The notes under the pieces were generated by a model. It ran no database searches and had not been told where the DNA came from. It saw only the letters and a program-made list of their open reading frames with translations. Shown one piece after another: positions 42,676-50,897 of a stretch of DNA of 64,000 bases; the stretch's first letter is position 1; every line of letters starts with the position of its first letter. This stretch comes from Actinomadura chibensis NBRC 106107. Lineage in GTDB: Bacteria; Actinomycetota; Actinomycetes; Streptosporangiales; Streptosporangiaceae. The DNA is taken from contig NZ_BCQP01000058.1 of assembly GCF_001552135.1 (NCBI RefSeq), forward strand, positions 18,680-82,679. Reading direction: 5' to 3'. The position numbers and the translations under genes are program-made.

Positions 42676-43515
42676 CTACTTGGGGGCGCCCAGCTCGATC
42701 GGGACGCCGACGAGCGAGCCGTACTCGGTCCAGGAGCCGTCGTAGTTCTTGACGTCCTGGAGGCCGAGCAGCTCGCGGAGCGCGAACCAGGTGTGCGAGG
42801 AGCGCTCACCGATCCGGCAGTAGGCGATGGTGGGCTTGTTCAGGTCGACGCCCGCCTCGCTGTACAGCTCGCGGAGCTCGTCGTCGGAGCGGAACGTGCC
42901 GTCGTCGTTGGCCGCCTTCGACCACGGGATGCTGCGCGCGGTCGGGACGTGCCCGGCCCGCTGCGACTGCTCCTGCGGCAGGTGCGCCGGGGCGAGCAGC
43001 TTGCCGCTGAACTCGTCCGGCGAGCGGACGTCGATCAGGTTCTTCGTGCCGATCGCGTCGACGACCTCGTCGCGGAACGCGCGGATCGAGAGGTCCTGGT
43101 CCTTGGCCGTGTACTCGGTCTTCGGCCGCGACGGGACGTCGGTGACGAGCTCGCGCGAGTCGAGCTCCCACTTCTTGCGGCCGCCGTCGAGCAGCTTCAC
43201 CTTGTCGTGCCCGTACAGCTTGAAGTACCAGTACGCGTACGCGGCGAACCAGTTGTTGTTGCCGCCGTAGAGGATCACCAGGTCGTCGTTGGCGATGCCC
43301 TTGGCGGACAGCAGCTGCTCGAAGCCGGTCTTGTCGACGAAGTCGCGGCGGACCGGGTCCTGCAGCTCGGTCTTCCAGTCGATCTTCACGGCGCCACGGA
43401 TGTGGCCCTTGTCGTAGGCGGAGACGTCCTCGTCGACCTCGACGAGAACCAGACCGGGGTCGTCCAGGTGGGACTCCACCCAGTCGGTGTCCACCAGGAC
43501 GTCGGAGCGGCTCAT
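42676..43515 (-). CDS. sseA: Thiosulfate sulfurtransferase, tandem rhodanese (SseA/CysA-like)
   Basis: 279 residues with two rhodanese domains. The C-terminal one is active: Cys233 in the loop CRIGERS (CxxGxR, thiosulfate sulfurtransferase type). The N-terminal one lacks a cysteine at the matching position (LYGGNNNWF). It transfers the sulfane sulfur of thiosulfate to cyanide or a protein thiol. ATG start chosen at MSRSDVLVD; it overlaps the DUF4395 stop by 4 bp. The operon DUF4395-sseA-DUF1416 sits behind a Cys-containing leader peptide, which suggests control by cysteine supply. Confidence 0.95.
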   Translation of the reverse strand: MSRSDVLVDTDWVESHLDDPGLVLVEVDEDVSAYDKGHIRGAVKIDWKTELQDPVRRDFVDKTGFEQLLSAKGIANDDLVILYGGNNNWFAAYAYWYFKLYGHDKVKLLDGGRKKWELDSRELVTDVPSRPKTEYTAKDQDLSIRAFRDEVVDAIGTKNLIDVRSPDEFSGKLLAPAHLPQEQSQRAGHVPTARSIPWSKAANDDGTFRSDDELRELYSEAGVDLNKPTIAYCRIGERSSHTWFALRELLGLQDVKNYDGSWTEYGSLVGVPIELGAPK

Positions 43516-43952
43516 GCGGGAACCTTCCTCTCGGAGCGAACTTTCTTCGCAGTGAAACGACGGATGAGCAGATACATCTCGCACCCGAGGCAGAACCCGA
43601 ACACCGCGTTCAGGAACGCCGCCGCCAGGGCGAGGGCGGTGGCACCGATGCCGAGCCAGGTGGTCCCCGTCGCGTAACCGGCCGTCCCGACCAGGGCGAA
43701 CACGAGGCCGACGCCCTGCGCGAAGCGGGGCGGGGCCGCGTCCTCCAGTTCGCCCGGCGGCGCGAGCCGGGGTCGGACCAGCACCTTGAACACCAGACCG
43801 TACGGGGCGTACCGGAGGCCGAGGAAGGTCGCGATGGCGAACACGACGGCCTGAGCGGCGAGCAGTGCCCAGCTTCCGGTCACCAGGACCGCGATGAGGA
43901 CGACCGTGGTGACGAGTGCCGCGAAGCGCGGCCCACGTGGGTCAACCTGCAT
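43512..43952 (-). CDS. DUF4395 membrane protein
   Basis: 146 residues with four hydrophobic helices (residues ~10-45, 85-125). A GFCLGCE motif (CxxC) lies at the end of the last helix, the hallmark of DUF4395, and could exchange thiols or sulfane sulfur. Genes of this family precede sulfurtransferase genes in many actinobacteria. The ATGA overlap with sseA implies coupled translation. Inner membrane. Confidence 0.88.
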   Translation of the reverse strand: MQVDPRGPRFAALVTTVVLIAVLVTGSWALLAAQAVVFAIATFLGLRYAPYGLVFKVLVRPRLAPPGELEDAAPPRFAQGVGLVFALVGTAGYATGTTWLGIGATALALAAAFLNAVFGFCLGCEMYLLIRRFTAKKVRSERKVPA

Positions 43953-44030
43953 CGGGGTGCTCCATGGCGGAGAAAGCGTGCGTACGAGCGGCGAGATCGG
44001 TAGTGCTCGGGGGCGGTAGGGCTCGATGCC

Positions 44031-44096
44031 TCAGGCCATGCGACAGAGCGAGGCGGCCACGCGGCAGAAGTCCACCGCGCGACGCTTCGTGAGCAT
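44031..44096 (-). CDS. Cysteine-containing leader peptide of the sulfurtransferase operon
   Basis: A 21-residue ORF beginning MLTKRRAVDFCRVAASLC and ending RMA, with two cysteines. It matches the RRxVDxCRVAxxxCR pattern of the short 'putative leader peptide' family annotated upstream of sulfur genes in actinomycetes. In-frame GTG codons at 44117 and 44123 could give a longer form. It ends 79 bp before the DUF4395 ATG. Ribosome stalling at cysteine codons could adjust expression of the operon; no clear attenuator hairpin was found, so the mechanism is inferred. Confidence 0.75.
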   Translation of the reverse strand: MLTKRRAVDFCRVAASLCRMA

Positions 44097-44158
44097 CTGC
44101 TCTGTCCAGTAACGCACGACCACGATGTTAAGCCGACAATCCACAAGCTGTCACATCC

Positions 44159-44175
44159 GTCTCGCCTTGCGAGAC
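44159..44175. promoter_or_regulatory. 17-bp perfect inverted repeat, likely operator
   Basis: GTCTCGC-CTT-GCGAGAC, perfect 7-bp arms, 42 bp upstream of the longest leader-peptide start. The position fits a transcription-factor site controlling the sulfur operon. The regulator is unknown. Confidence 0.55.
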
Positions 44176-44249
44176 AGTTACAGTGGCCTTAACCCAGGTC
44201 AACGAAGTGTGGCTTCCGGGATGGGTCACTGCTTGGGGCACGGGATCGC

Positions 44250-44675
44250 TCACGGGATCGCCTCGCCCAGGGCGGCGATCACCTCGGGCTTGCGCGGCGC
44301 CCCGGCGGCGCGGCGGACGACCCGTCCGGCGCCGTCCAGGACGAGCACCGTCGGCGTCCGGATCACGTTCAGCCTGCGTACGAGGTCGAGGTGGGACTCG
44401 GCGTCCAGCTCGACGTGGGCGACGCCGTCCACCATCTCGGCGACCTCGCCGAGGACGCGGCGGGTCGCCCGGCACGGCGCGCAGAACGCGCTGGAGAACT
44501 GGAGCAGGGTCGCCTTCTCGCCGAGTTCGGCGCCGAGCTCGTCCGGCCCGAGGGTGTCGGCCACCGCGTCCCCGCTCCCCCGCTGGGCGCGCAGGACGCC
44601 GTCACGGCGCCGCCGCAGCAGCCCGAACACCGTGGCGGCGGCGAGCACGGCCACCGCGATCCATAGACCTGTCAT
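44250..44675 (-). CDS. Membrane-anchored thioredoxin-like protein (TlpA type)
   Basis: 141 residues. An N-terminal hydrophobic helix (MTGLWIAVAVLAAATVFGLL), then a thioredoxin fold with the redox motif C-A-P-C in SSAFCAPCR and cis-Pro in IRTPTVLV. It probably reduces or forms disulfides at the membrane. An ATG two codons earlier (44681) is possible; neither has a good ribosome site. It lies just upstream of the sulfur operon in the same direction, 74 bp before the palindrome. Confidence 0.85.
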   Translation of the reverse strand: MTGLWIAVAVLAAATVFGLLRRRRDGVLRAQRGSGDAVADTLGPDELGAELGEKATLLQFSSAFCAPCRATRRVLGEVAEMVDGVAHVELDAESHLDLVRRLNVIRTPTVLVLDGAGRVVRRAAGAPRKPEVIAALGEAIP

Positions 44676-44734
44676 CGCCATCGACAACCGTCGCGGGGCG
44701 CCGCTTCTTCCGCGTCCGCTTCCGTTTCTTTCCT

Positions 44735-45439
44735 TCAGGCGGGGATGGAGAGCAGGGGCCGGCCGTCCAGGCCGACGATCTCGAAGGAGTAGAGCTGCCC
44801 GCGCGGGAACATCGTGGAGCCGCGGTACTCGCCGTAGCCCTCGTCGTAGGGGACGTACCAGCTCCCGAGGGCGTCCCGGCGGCCGTCCCGCGCGATCACG
44901 AGCAGCTTGCAGTGCGACCCCTTCGGGACGCCCGCGAGGTGCAGCTCGACCTCCGTCCCCCACTGCCGCTTCTTGAGCAGGACGTAGCCCTTGACGTTGC
45001 TCGCGGGGTTCTCGGCGGTGATCCGCTCGGCGCTCCCCGCGGACGCGGACGGCGGCCGCTCGGGCGGCTCCGCCGTGTCCTGCGATCCGGACGGGCGGAC
45101 GAACCCGCCGAACAGGGCCCCGACGACCAGCAGCAGGCACGCCGCGACGGCGAGCGGGGCCCACCCGGCGCCGGGCCGCCGCCCGAGCCGTCCCCTCCTC
45201 CGGTCGGCCGCGCGGGCGAGCAGGCCGTCCAGCAGCTCGGGCGGCGGTCCGGCGAGCTCGGCGAGCTGGGCCTCGTCGACCCGGCCGAGCATGGCGGGCA
45301 GGCCCGCGAGGCCGGCGAGCTCGTCCCGGCAGGCCGGGCAGTCCGCCAGGTGGGCCTCCAGCCCGGCCCGCTCGGCGGGGTCGAGCGCGCCGAGCACGTA
45401 GCTTCCGAGGGAGGTGCGCACGTCCGCGCAGCCGTTCAT
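44735..45439 (-). CDS. Zinc-finger anti-sigma factor (RskA-like)
   Basis: 234 residues. The N-terminal zinc-finger anti-sigma motif H30xxxC34xxC37 (with Cys4) binds the sigma factor in the cytoplasm. A membrane helix near 96-115 and an extracytoplasmic beta domain follow (ELHLAGVPKGSHCKLLVI, GQLYSFEIVGLDGRPLLSI). It presumably senses an envelope signal and releases the ECF sigma encoded upstream. The ATG overlaps the sigma stop (ATGA). Release by regulated proteolysis is the usual mechanism in the family, not shown here. Confidence 0.9.
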   Translation of the reverse strand: MNGCADVRTSLGSYVLGALDPAERAGLEAHLADCPACRDELAGLAGLPAMLGRVDEAQLAELAGPPPELLDGLLARAADRRRGRLGRRPGAGWAPLAVAACLLLVVGALFGGFVRPSGSQDTAEPPERPPSASAGSAERITAENPASNVKGYVLLKKRQWGTEVELHLAGVPKGSHCKLLVIARDGRRDALGSWYVPYDEGYGEYRGSTMFPRGQLYSFEIVGLDGRPLLSIPA

Positions 45440-45951
45440 GGCGCCAACCCCCGCTCCTCCAATGCGAGTTTGAGCGCCCGCAGCGCGTAGTAGGTGCGGG
45501 ACTTCACCGTGCCGGGCGGGACGCCCAGCGTCTTCGCCGCCTCCGCGACCGACCGGCCCTTGTAGAAGGTCTCCACGAGGACCGCGCGGTGCGGCGGGCT
45601 GAGCCCGGCGAGCGCCTCGGCGACCGTCCAGGACTCCAGGGCGCGGTCGATGTCGTCCGAGCCCGTCGCCGTCATCATGACGTGCTCGTCGATGCCCGTC
45701 TCCGGGGGGCGTGCCCGTTTCGCCCGGTGCGCGTCCACGACCAGGTTGCGGGCGACCGTGAACAGCCACGGCCGGACGGGGCGTCCCGCCAGCGCCTCCG
45801 GGTGCTTCCAGGCGCGTACCAGCGTCTCTTGGACGACGTCCTCGGCCTGGGGGCGGTCCCCGCCGGTCAGCCGCAGGACGTAACCGAGGAGGGGACCGCC
45901 GTGCTCGCTGTACAGGGCGCGCAGCAAACCCTCATCCGCGGTGGGACCCAC
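45436..45951 (-). CDS. ECF-family RNA polymerase sigma factor
   Basis: 171 residues. Region 2 (DVVQETLVRAWKHPEAL, RPWLFTVARNLVVDAHR) and region 4 (LSPPHRAVLVETFYKGRSVAEAAKTLGVPPGTVKSRTYYALRAL) are clear. GTG start. Translationally coupled to its anti-sigma factor. A promoter-like pair (TGAAC-N17-CGTG) ends within 10 bp of the GTG, so the mRNA may be leaderless. The regulon is unknown; autoregulation is the usual pattern. Confidence 0.93.
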   Translation of the reverse strand: MGPTADEGLLRALYSEHGGPLLGYVLRLTGGDRPQAEDVVQETLVRAWKHPEALAGRPVRPWLFTVARNLVVDAHRAKRARPPETGIDEHVMMTATGSDDIDRALESWTVAEALAGLSPPHRAVLVETFYKGRSVAEAAKTLGVPPGTVKSRTYYALRALKLALEERGLAP

Positions 45952-45959
45952 ACCTAGGA

Positions 45960-45985
45960 CACGTACGCCTTCCCGTGCCGGTTCA
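45960..45985 (-). promoter_or_regulatory. Candidate ECF-type promoter of the sigma gene
   Basis: On the minus strand TGAAC (45981-45985) and CGTG (45960-45963) are separated by 17 bp, close to the ECF consensus GGAAC-N16/17-CGTT. The start point would fall at or next to the GTG at 45951. Confidence 0.4.
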
Positions 45986-46012
45986 CACCCGCCGGATCAT
46001 TTCGGCGGCCGG

Positions 46013-46720
46013 TCACTTCGGCTGCTGGCGCAGATCGTTCAGGTGGACGTTCTCGGCGGTCGCGGCGACGCGCAGCCCGTCCGGGGTCGGCTGGATCTCG
46101 CTGATCCGCGACCCGAGCGGCAGGCTCGCGACCGGGACGATCCAGGTGAGCTGCTGCCTGACCAGCGCGAGCGGCACCTGCGGGCCGCCGTCCGAGCCCA
46201 CCGACAGGGGCGACACGGCGATGCCGCGCGCGGTCGGCTTGACCTGGACGACCGCCGTGCCGTCGAACGGGCGGCCGAGGAAGACGGTCTGCAGGCCGAC
46301 CTCCAGGTTGTCGCCCTTCGGCCCGATCCGCTTCACCCCGCGCGGCGCCTCCTTCTTGATCACGTCGTAGGGGACGACGGCGGACGCGGTCGCCGTCCTC
46401 GCCGTGACGTTCGCGGCGCCGCCCTTCGTGACCTCCGAGATGGGCGCGTCGACGCCGCGCATGTCGACCTTGACGCCGCTGACGGTGACGCCGCGCTCGG
46501 TCCAGTCGCCGATCTCGACCTCGATGTGGTCGTAGTCGCCGCCGATCGCCTGCGTCAGGAACGGGATGCCGTGGATGGTGACGTCCGGCCGCTGCCGCAG
46601 GTCGTACTGCGCGGCGACCTGCTCACCGATCTTGTCCTCCGCGATCCGGACGCCGAGCCGGTCGGCGACGACCAGACCCACGGCGACGAGGATCAGCAGG
46701 ACGAGCAGTACTTTCCGCAT
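46013..46720 (-). CDS. DUF2993 / LmeA-like phospholipid-binding protein
   Basis: 235 residues. The second of two adjacent ATGs is used because AGGAG lies at the better distance. An N-terminal helix (VLLVLLILVAVGLVVAD) acts as signal or anchor, followed by the DUF2993 fold (IPFLTQAIGGDYDHIEVEIGDW, VSGVKVDMRGV). LmeA-like proteins bind phosphatidylinositides in the periplasm and, in mycobacteria, act in lipomannan elongation. Here only the lipid-binding fold is supported. Monocistronic. Confidence 0.88.
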   Translation of the reverse strand: MRKVLLVLLILVAVGLVVADRLGVRIAEDKIGEQVAAQYDLRQRPDVTIHGIPFLTQAIGGDYDHIEVEIGDWTERGVTVSGVKVDMRGVDAPISEVTKGGAANVTARTATASAVVPYDVIKKEAPRGVKRIGPKGDNLEVGLQTVFLGRPFDGTAVVQVKPTARGIAVSPLSVGSDGGPQVPLALVRQQLTWIVPVASLPLGSRISEIQPTPDGLRVAATAENVHLNDLRQQPK

Positions 46721-46846
46721 CATTCTCCTTCGGCTCCGGCGTCCGCGTCGCCACACGATAGTGGGCGAACCACGGCGAACGAGTCAGACCGGAGAATGAC
46801 CTCGCTACCAGGAAAATCACTCCGGGAACGCCGAACCTGAGGGCGA

Positions 46847-47098
46847 TCAGCCGCCCGCGAAGGGCGGGAGCACCTCGACGACGCCGCCGTCCCGCAGGGC
46901 CACCGACGCGTGCGGACGGCTCCCGACCGGGTCGCCGTCCACGAGGAACGAGCTGCGCCGGACGACGCGCTCGAACTCGCCGCCGTCCCGTCCCGCCCTC
47001 GCGGCGAGCGCGGCGGCGACCGCGTCGGCCAGCGTGGCGGCGTCGTACGGCTCCTCGTGCGTGCCCGCCGCCGCCTTGGCCGCCGCCCAGTAGCGCAT
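46847..47098 (-). CDS. MoaD/ThiS-like sulfur carrier protein
   Basis: 83 residues ending in the Gly-Gly tail (VLPPFAGG), the site of adenylation and thiocarboxylation in MoaD/ThiS proteins. The ATG with AGAGGA 5 bp upstream gives the usual opening MRYWAAAKAAAG; an ATG five codons earlier is less likely. Beta-grasp strands (SSFLVDGDPV, ASVALRDGGVVEVLPP) are typical. It probably supplies sulfur for molybdopterin or another cofactor. Divergent from glnR. Confidence 0.9.
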   Translation of the reverse strand: MRYWAAAKAAAGTHEEPYDAATLADAVAAALAARAGRDGGEFERVVRRSSFLVDGDPVGSRPHASVALRDGGVVEVLPPFAGG

Positions 47099-47353
47099 GG
47101 TTCCTCTGCCCATATCCCCAGTCTCCCTGCTCATTCAAGGGGAGGAACCCCCGGAACCCCGGTTACGCCGGTGGCCGCTTCGGTGCGCCGAGAGGCGGCT
47201 CGGTTATGCTCGGGGTGAGGGATCCGGGCGACGAGGCCATGGAGTTCATCCAACAGACCCTTCATGGTCACCTCGTCCTTGAGTCGCCGACCGTGATCGG
47301 GACTGGAGGGTGAGCCGCCTGGGTCCTACGTCTTTTTGGACGGGAGGCGGCAT

Positions 47354-48067
47354 TTGAGCAGCTTGCTCCTGCTGACCAACGCGCTGGAGCCCTCCGACGA
47401 GGTCCTCCCCGCGCTGGGACTCCTGCTGCACTCGGTGCGCGTCGCGCCCGCGGAGGCGTCCGCGCTCATCGACACGCCGCCCGGCGAGGTCGTGCTGGTG
47501 GACGCCCGCCGCGACCTCGTCCAGGCCAAGAGCCTGTGCCGGCTGCTGCGCACCACCGGGCTCGACTGCCCGCTCCTCGCCATCGTGACCGAAGGCGGCC
47601 TCGCCGCGCTCAGCCCGGAATGGGGCCTGGACGACGTCCTGCTCCAGACGGCGGGCCCCGCCGAGGTCGAGGCGCGGCTGCGGCTCGCCGCCGGGCGCGC
47701 CGCCGCCGACGAGGACGACGACGCCCCCGGCGAGATCCGCAGCGGCGACCTCACGATCGACGAGGCGACCTACACGGCCCGGCTGCGCGGCCGCGTCCTC
47801 GACCTCACGTTCAAGGAGTTCGAGCTGCTGAAGTACCTCGCGCAGCATCCGGGGCGTGTCTTCACCCGCGCCCAGCTCCTCCAGGAGGTCTGGGGCTACG
47901 ACTACTTCGGCGGCACCCGGACCGTGGACGTCCACGTGCGGCGGCTGCGCGCGAAGCTCGGCGCCGAGTACGAGTCGCTGATCGGCACGGTGCGGAACGT
48001 GGGGTACCGGTTCGTGCCCGACCACCGCCCCGGCGACGCCGAGGAGAAGGCCCCCGCGCGGACCTGA
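47354..48067 (+). CDS. glnR: GlnR, global nitrogen regulator (OmpR-type)
   Basis: 237 residues. The start is taken as TTG at 47354, because GGGAGG lies 6 bp upstream and the product then opens LSSLLLLTNALEPS, matching the N-terminus of Streptomyces GlnR. The receiver-like domain (residues 1-115, LLAIVTEGGLAALSPEWGLDDVLL) lacks the usual acidic pocket, as in other orphan GlnR proteins. The winged helix (residues ~130-225) has RVFTRAQLLQEVWGYDYFGGTRTVDVHVRRLRAKLG segments. GlnR controls glnA, amtB and nitrite reductase genes elsewhere. Converges with the phosphoesterase gene. Confidence 0.95.
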   Translation: MSSLLLLTNALEPSDEVLPALGLLLHSVRVAPAEASALIDTPPGEVVLVDARRDLVQAKSLCRLLRTTGLDCPLLAIVTEGGLAALSPEWGLDDVLLQTAGPAEVEARLRLAAGRAAADEDDDAPGEIRSGDLTIDEATYTARLRGRVLDLTFKEFELLKYLAQHPGRVFTRAQLLQEVWGYDYFGGTRTVDVHVRRLRAKLGAEYESLIGTVRNVGYRFVPDHRPGDAEEKAPART

Positions 48068-48070
48068 CCG

Positions 48071-49678
48071 TCACCGCGCGACCCGCCCGGTCGCGGGGTC
48101 GAGGATCAGCCGCCCGGCGCGCGGGCGGCCGAAGTCGAACATGCCGGTCAGGGCGCCCGCGCGGGCGTCGAAGGAGCCGCCGCCGATCCGGCCGGTCGCC
48201 CAGTTGTCCTCGATGAACCGCAGCACGGACGCCTGTTCGAGCGGGCGGTGGTCGACATGCCCCGGCCGCGCGTACGGGGAGATCACGAGCATCGGGAGCC
48301 GCTGGCTCGGCCCGCACCGGTCGCGCTGCCCCGCGGCGGCGGGGACCTTCCGGCAGGCGGGCTGGTCCTGCGCGGGGTCGTCCGAGCCGTTCGTGACGCG
48401 CGGGGCGACGTGGTCGTACCAGCCGTCCGAGTCGTCGTAGGCGAGGACGATCGCGGTCGACGCCCATTCCGGCGACCGCTGGATCCTGTTGACGGTGGAC
48501 GCGACGAACGCCTGCTCGTCCAGCGGGTCGGAATAGCCCGCGTGCCCGTCCTGGAATTGCGCGGCCTTGAGGAAGCTCACGGCGGGCAGGTTGTGCGCGG
48601 CGAGCGCGGCGTCGAAGTCGGCCAGGTCGTACTGGTGGTTGGCCTGGTCGGTATGGCCGATCGCGGCGGTCGAGGACGGCGGCAGGTGCCTCTCGTTCGC
48701 CGTCGACCTGTAGTACTGGAACGGCTCGTGATGCGGGCTGTAGTCGATGACGAGGTTCTTGCCGATATTGGCGTGGGACGACCCGCACACCTTGTAGCCG
48801 TTCTTCGTCCCGGTCGGGCGGAAACCGCCCTGGAACCAGCCCCACGTGACGTTCTTGGCGTTCAGGAGGTCGCCGATGTTGCGTCCGGTCATGACGGCGA
48901 GATTGTTGTCGGCCGTGTGGTCGCGGTTCGAGCAGTCGTCGAACGCCGGGTCGGGATCGGAGATGACCGTCCCGATCCCCTTCGCGTCCGCGGACGCCAC
49001 CACCGAAGGGTCGTCGACCTTCCGGTGCGATTTCGGGTCGGCCGCGTAACCGCCGTGGGTCTGCCCCGAGACGAGGTTCAGGGCTCCGGGAGTGGACGGC
49101 CCGAACACCGAGTCCCAGGAGTTGTCGCTCATCGCGTAGTGCTGCGCGTAGTTCCACATGGCGGTGACGGTGTTGCCGTCGAAGTAGTCCATGACCAGGC
49201 CCGGTTCGCCGAAGAGGATCGGCTGCCCGGTGCATTTCCCGCGCTCGGTGAACTCGACGAACCTGTCCATGCGCCCGCCGTTCACGGCCTTCTGCTCGGC
49301 GGCGTAGCCGTGGTTCTGGTCGCAGGTCAGGGCCTGGGACCGGCGCAGCCGCTTCGGGTTGTAGCGGTTGGGGTTCTTGGTCAGGAGTTCCTTGGTGAGC
49401 CCATCGACCTTCGCGGTCTTCTTCGCGGCGTGGAAGGGGACGCCGTCGGTGTTCGCCGCCCGCGGATACGTCCCGAAGTAATGGTCGAACGAGACGTTCT
49501 CGCCGTAGATGACGACGACGTGCTTGATGGGCGTGCTCGTCGTCCCGGAACGGCCGCCGAGCGGCGGCGTGGCGCTCGCCTCGTTCCCGTCTCCGGCGGA
49601 GTCGCAGGCGGCGCCGAGGACGGCCACCATCCCGGCGGCCGCCGCGAACGCGGCCCATACCGTGGCCTTGCGGCGCAT
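48071..49678 (-). CDS. Lipoprotein phosphoesterase (phospholipase C / acid phosphatase family)
   Basis: 535 residues; ATG with AAGGAGGAGG upstream. The signal peptide ends in a lipobox LGAAC (Cys25). The PF04185 phosphoesterase fold shows KHVVVIYGENVSFDHYFGTYP near residue 50 with the metal/nucleophile residues, then GHTDQANHQYD, and AYDDSDGWYDHV near residue 410. Such enzymes hydrolyse phosphate esters outside the cell. The nearby pst, pit and 5'-nucleotidase genes support a role in phosphate acquisition. It ends 3 bp from the end of glnR. Confidence 0.9.
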   Translation of the reverse strand: MRRKATVWAAFAAAAGMVAVLGAACDSAGDGNEASATPPLGGRSGTTSTPIKHVVVIYGENVSFDHYFGTYPRAANTDGVPFHAAKKTAKVDGLTKELLTKNPNRYNPKRLRRSQALTCDQNHGYAAEQKAVNGGRMDRFVEFTERGKCTGQPILFGEPGLVMDYFDGNTVTAMWNYAQHYAMSDNSWDSVFGPSTPGALNLVSGQTHGGYAADPKSHRKVDDPSVVASADAKGIGTVISDPDPAFDDCSNRDHTADNNLAVMTGRNIGDLLNAKNVTWGWFQGGFRPTGTKNGYKVCGSSHANIGKNLVIDYSPHHEPFQYYRSTANERHLPPSSTAAIGHTDQANHQYDLADFDAALAAHNLPAVSFLKAAQFQDGHAGYSDPLDEQAFVASTVNRIQRSPEWASTAIVLAYDDSDGWYDHVAPRVTNGSDDPAQDQPACRKVPAAAGQRDRCGPSQRLPMLVISPYARPGHVDHRPLEQASVLRFIEDNWATGRIGGGSFDARAGALTGMFDFGRPRAGRLILDPATGRVAR

Positions 49679-49703
49679 TTCCTCCTCCTTTTCCTCGGCG
49701 GGT

Positions 49704-50897
49704 TCAGGCCAGCAGCGCGCGGCCCAGATGGTCGGAGGCGTCCACGACACCCGGAAGGGCGAAGAAATAGCCGCCGCCGAACGGTGAGACGTAGTCGGTG
49801 AGCGGCTCGTCCCCGAGCCGTTCCTGGACGGCCTCGAACTGGCGCTTCGGGTCCTGCTGGAAACAGGTGAAGACGAGCCCCATGTCGAGGTTCCCGGCGC
49901 CGTCCGTGCCCCGGTCGTAGTTCCAGGCACGGCGCAGAATGCGGCTGTCCTCGGTCTCGGGGACGCGCGGATTGGCGAGCCGGATATGGCTCGTGAGCGG
50001 GATGACCTCGCCGACCGGATCGGCGGAATAGCGCGGGACGTCCCGCTCGTGCGTGCCGTCGAGCGGGGCGCCGGTGTCCCGGGCCCGGCCGAAGATCCGC
50101 TCCTGCTCGGACAGCGCGATCCGGTCCCAGAACTCGACGAGCATCCGGATCAGCCGGACGACCTGGTACGTGCCGCCCGCCGTCCAGCGGGGCTCGGAGC
50201 CGTCCCGGGCGGCCCAGACGAGCCGGTCCCGGACGGCGGCGCGGGTGACGTCGGGGTTCGCGACGCCGTCCTTGAAGCCCATCAGGTTCCGGGACGCGCC
50301 GGACGGCCGCGGCCTGCTCGTGAACCCGCCGATCCGCCACCTGACCTGCATCGCGCCGCGCGTGTGGCGGCAGACGTCGCGCAGCGCGTGCAGGACGGTG
50401 TCCTCGTCGGGCGCGGCGAACACGAGCATCAGGTCGCCGTGGCACCAGGCCGGGTCGAGGTCGTCGTTGGGGAACGTCCGCATCCGCGTCAGCCGGGCGG
50501 GACGCAGCGGCGCCAGCCCGAACCGGTCGTCGAACAGCGACGCGCCGACGGCGGCGGTGACGGTGAGGCCGCCCGCCGGGACGTCCGGGCCGAGGACGCC
50601 CGAGTCGGGCGGCGGGCCCGCGACCCCGACCTCGGGCGGCGCGCCGCCGCCGGTCAGCGCCCTGGCCCGGGCCGTCACGGCACGGAGCAGCTCGGCCAGT
50701 TCGGCCCGTGTCGCGGCGACCACGTCGAACGCGGCGAGCATGGCGCGGGGGCGCGGGGCGTCCAGGATCCCGGCCTGGTGGACGCCGTGGAACCGGGGCT
50801 CGGGCGCCGGAGCGGCGCGACCGGCCGCGCCCGCCACGCCCGCGGCTAGGGCGCCGCGCAGGAACGTCCGCCGTCCCGGCCCTTCGGCGGCGGTCAC
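49704..50897 (-). CDS. efeB: DyP-type heme peroxidase EfeB
   Basis: 397 residues from a GTG overlapping the efeO stop (GTGA). A Tat signal (GRRTFLRGALAAG) precedes the DyP domain with the GxxDG motif at 207-211 (GFKDG, distal Asp210) and the proximal heme His304 (TSHIRLANP). EfeB takes iron from heme or oxidises ferrous iron outside the membrane for the Efe uptake system. Exported folded with heme by Tat. No EfeU permease gene lies beside it. Confidence 0.93.
   Translation of the reverse strand: MTAAEGPGRRTFLRGALAAGVAGAAGRAAPAPEPRFHGVHQAGILDAPRPRAMLAAFDVVAATRAELAELLRAVTARARALTGGGAPPEVGVAGPPPDSGVLGPDVPAGGLTVTAAVGASLFDDRFGLAPLRPARLTRMRTFPNDDLDPAWCHGDLMLVFAAPDEDTVLHALRDVCRHTRGAMQVRWRIGGFTSRPRPSGASRNLMGFKDGVANPDVTRAAVRDRLVWAARDGSEPRWTAGGTYQVVRLIRMLVEFWDRIALSEQERIFGRARDTGAPLDGTHERDVPRYSADPVGEVIPLTSHIRLANPRVPETEDSRILRRAWNYDRGTDGAGNLDMGLVFTCFQQDPKRQFEAVQERLGDEPLTDYVSPFGGGYFFALPGVVDASDHLGRALLA

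Noticed and set aside
47239..47313. 24-codon ORF upstream of glnR (MEFIQQTLHGHLVLESP...)
   Set aside because: Weak GAGG spacing and no recognised leader pattern; too little to call a gene, though an upstream ORF cannot be excluded.
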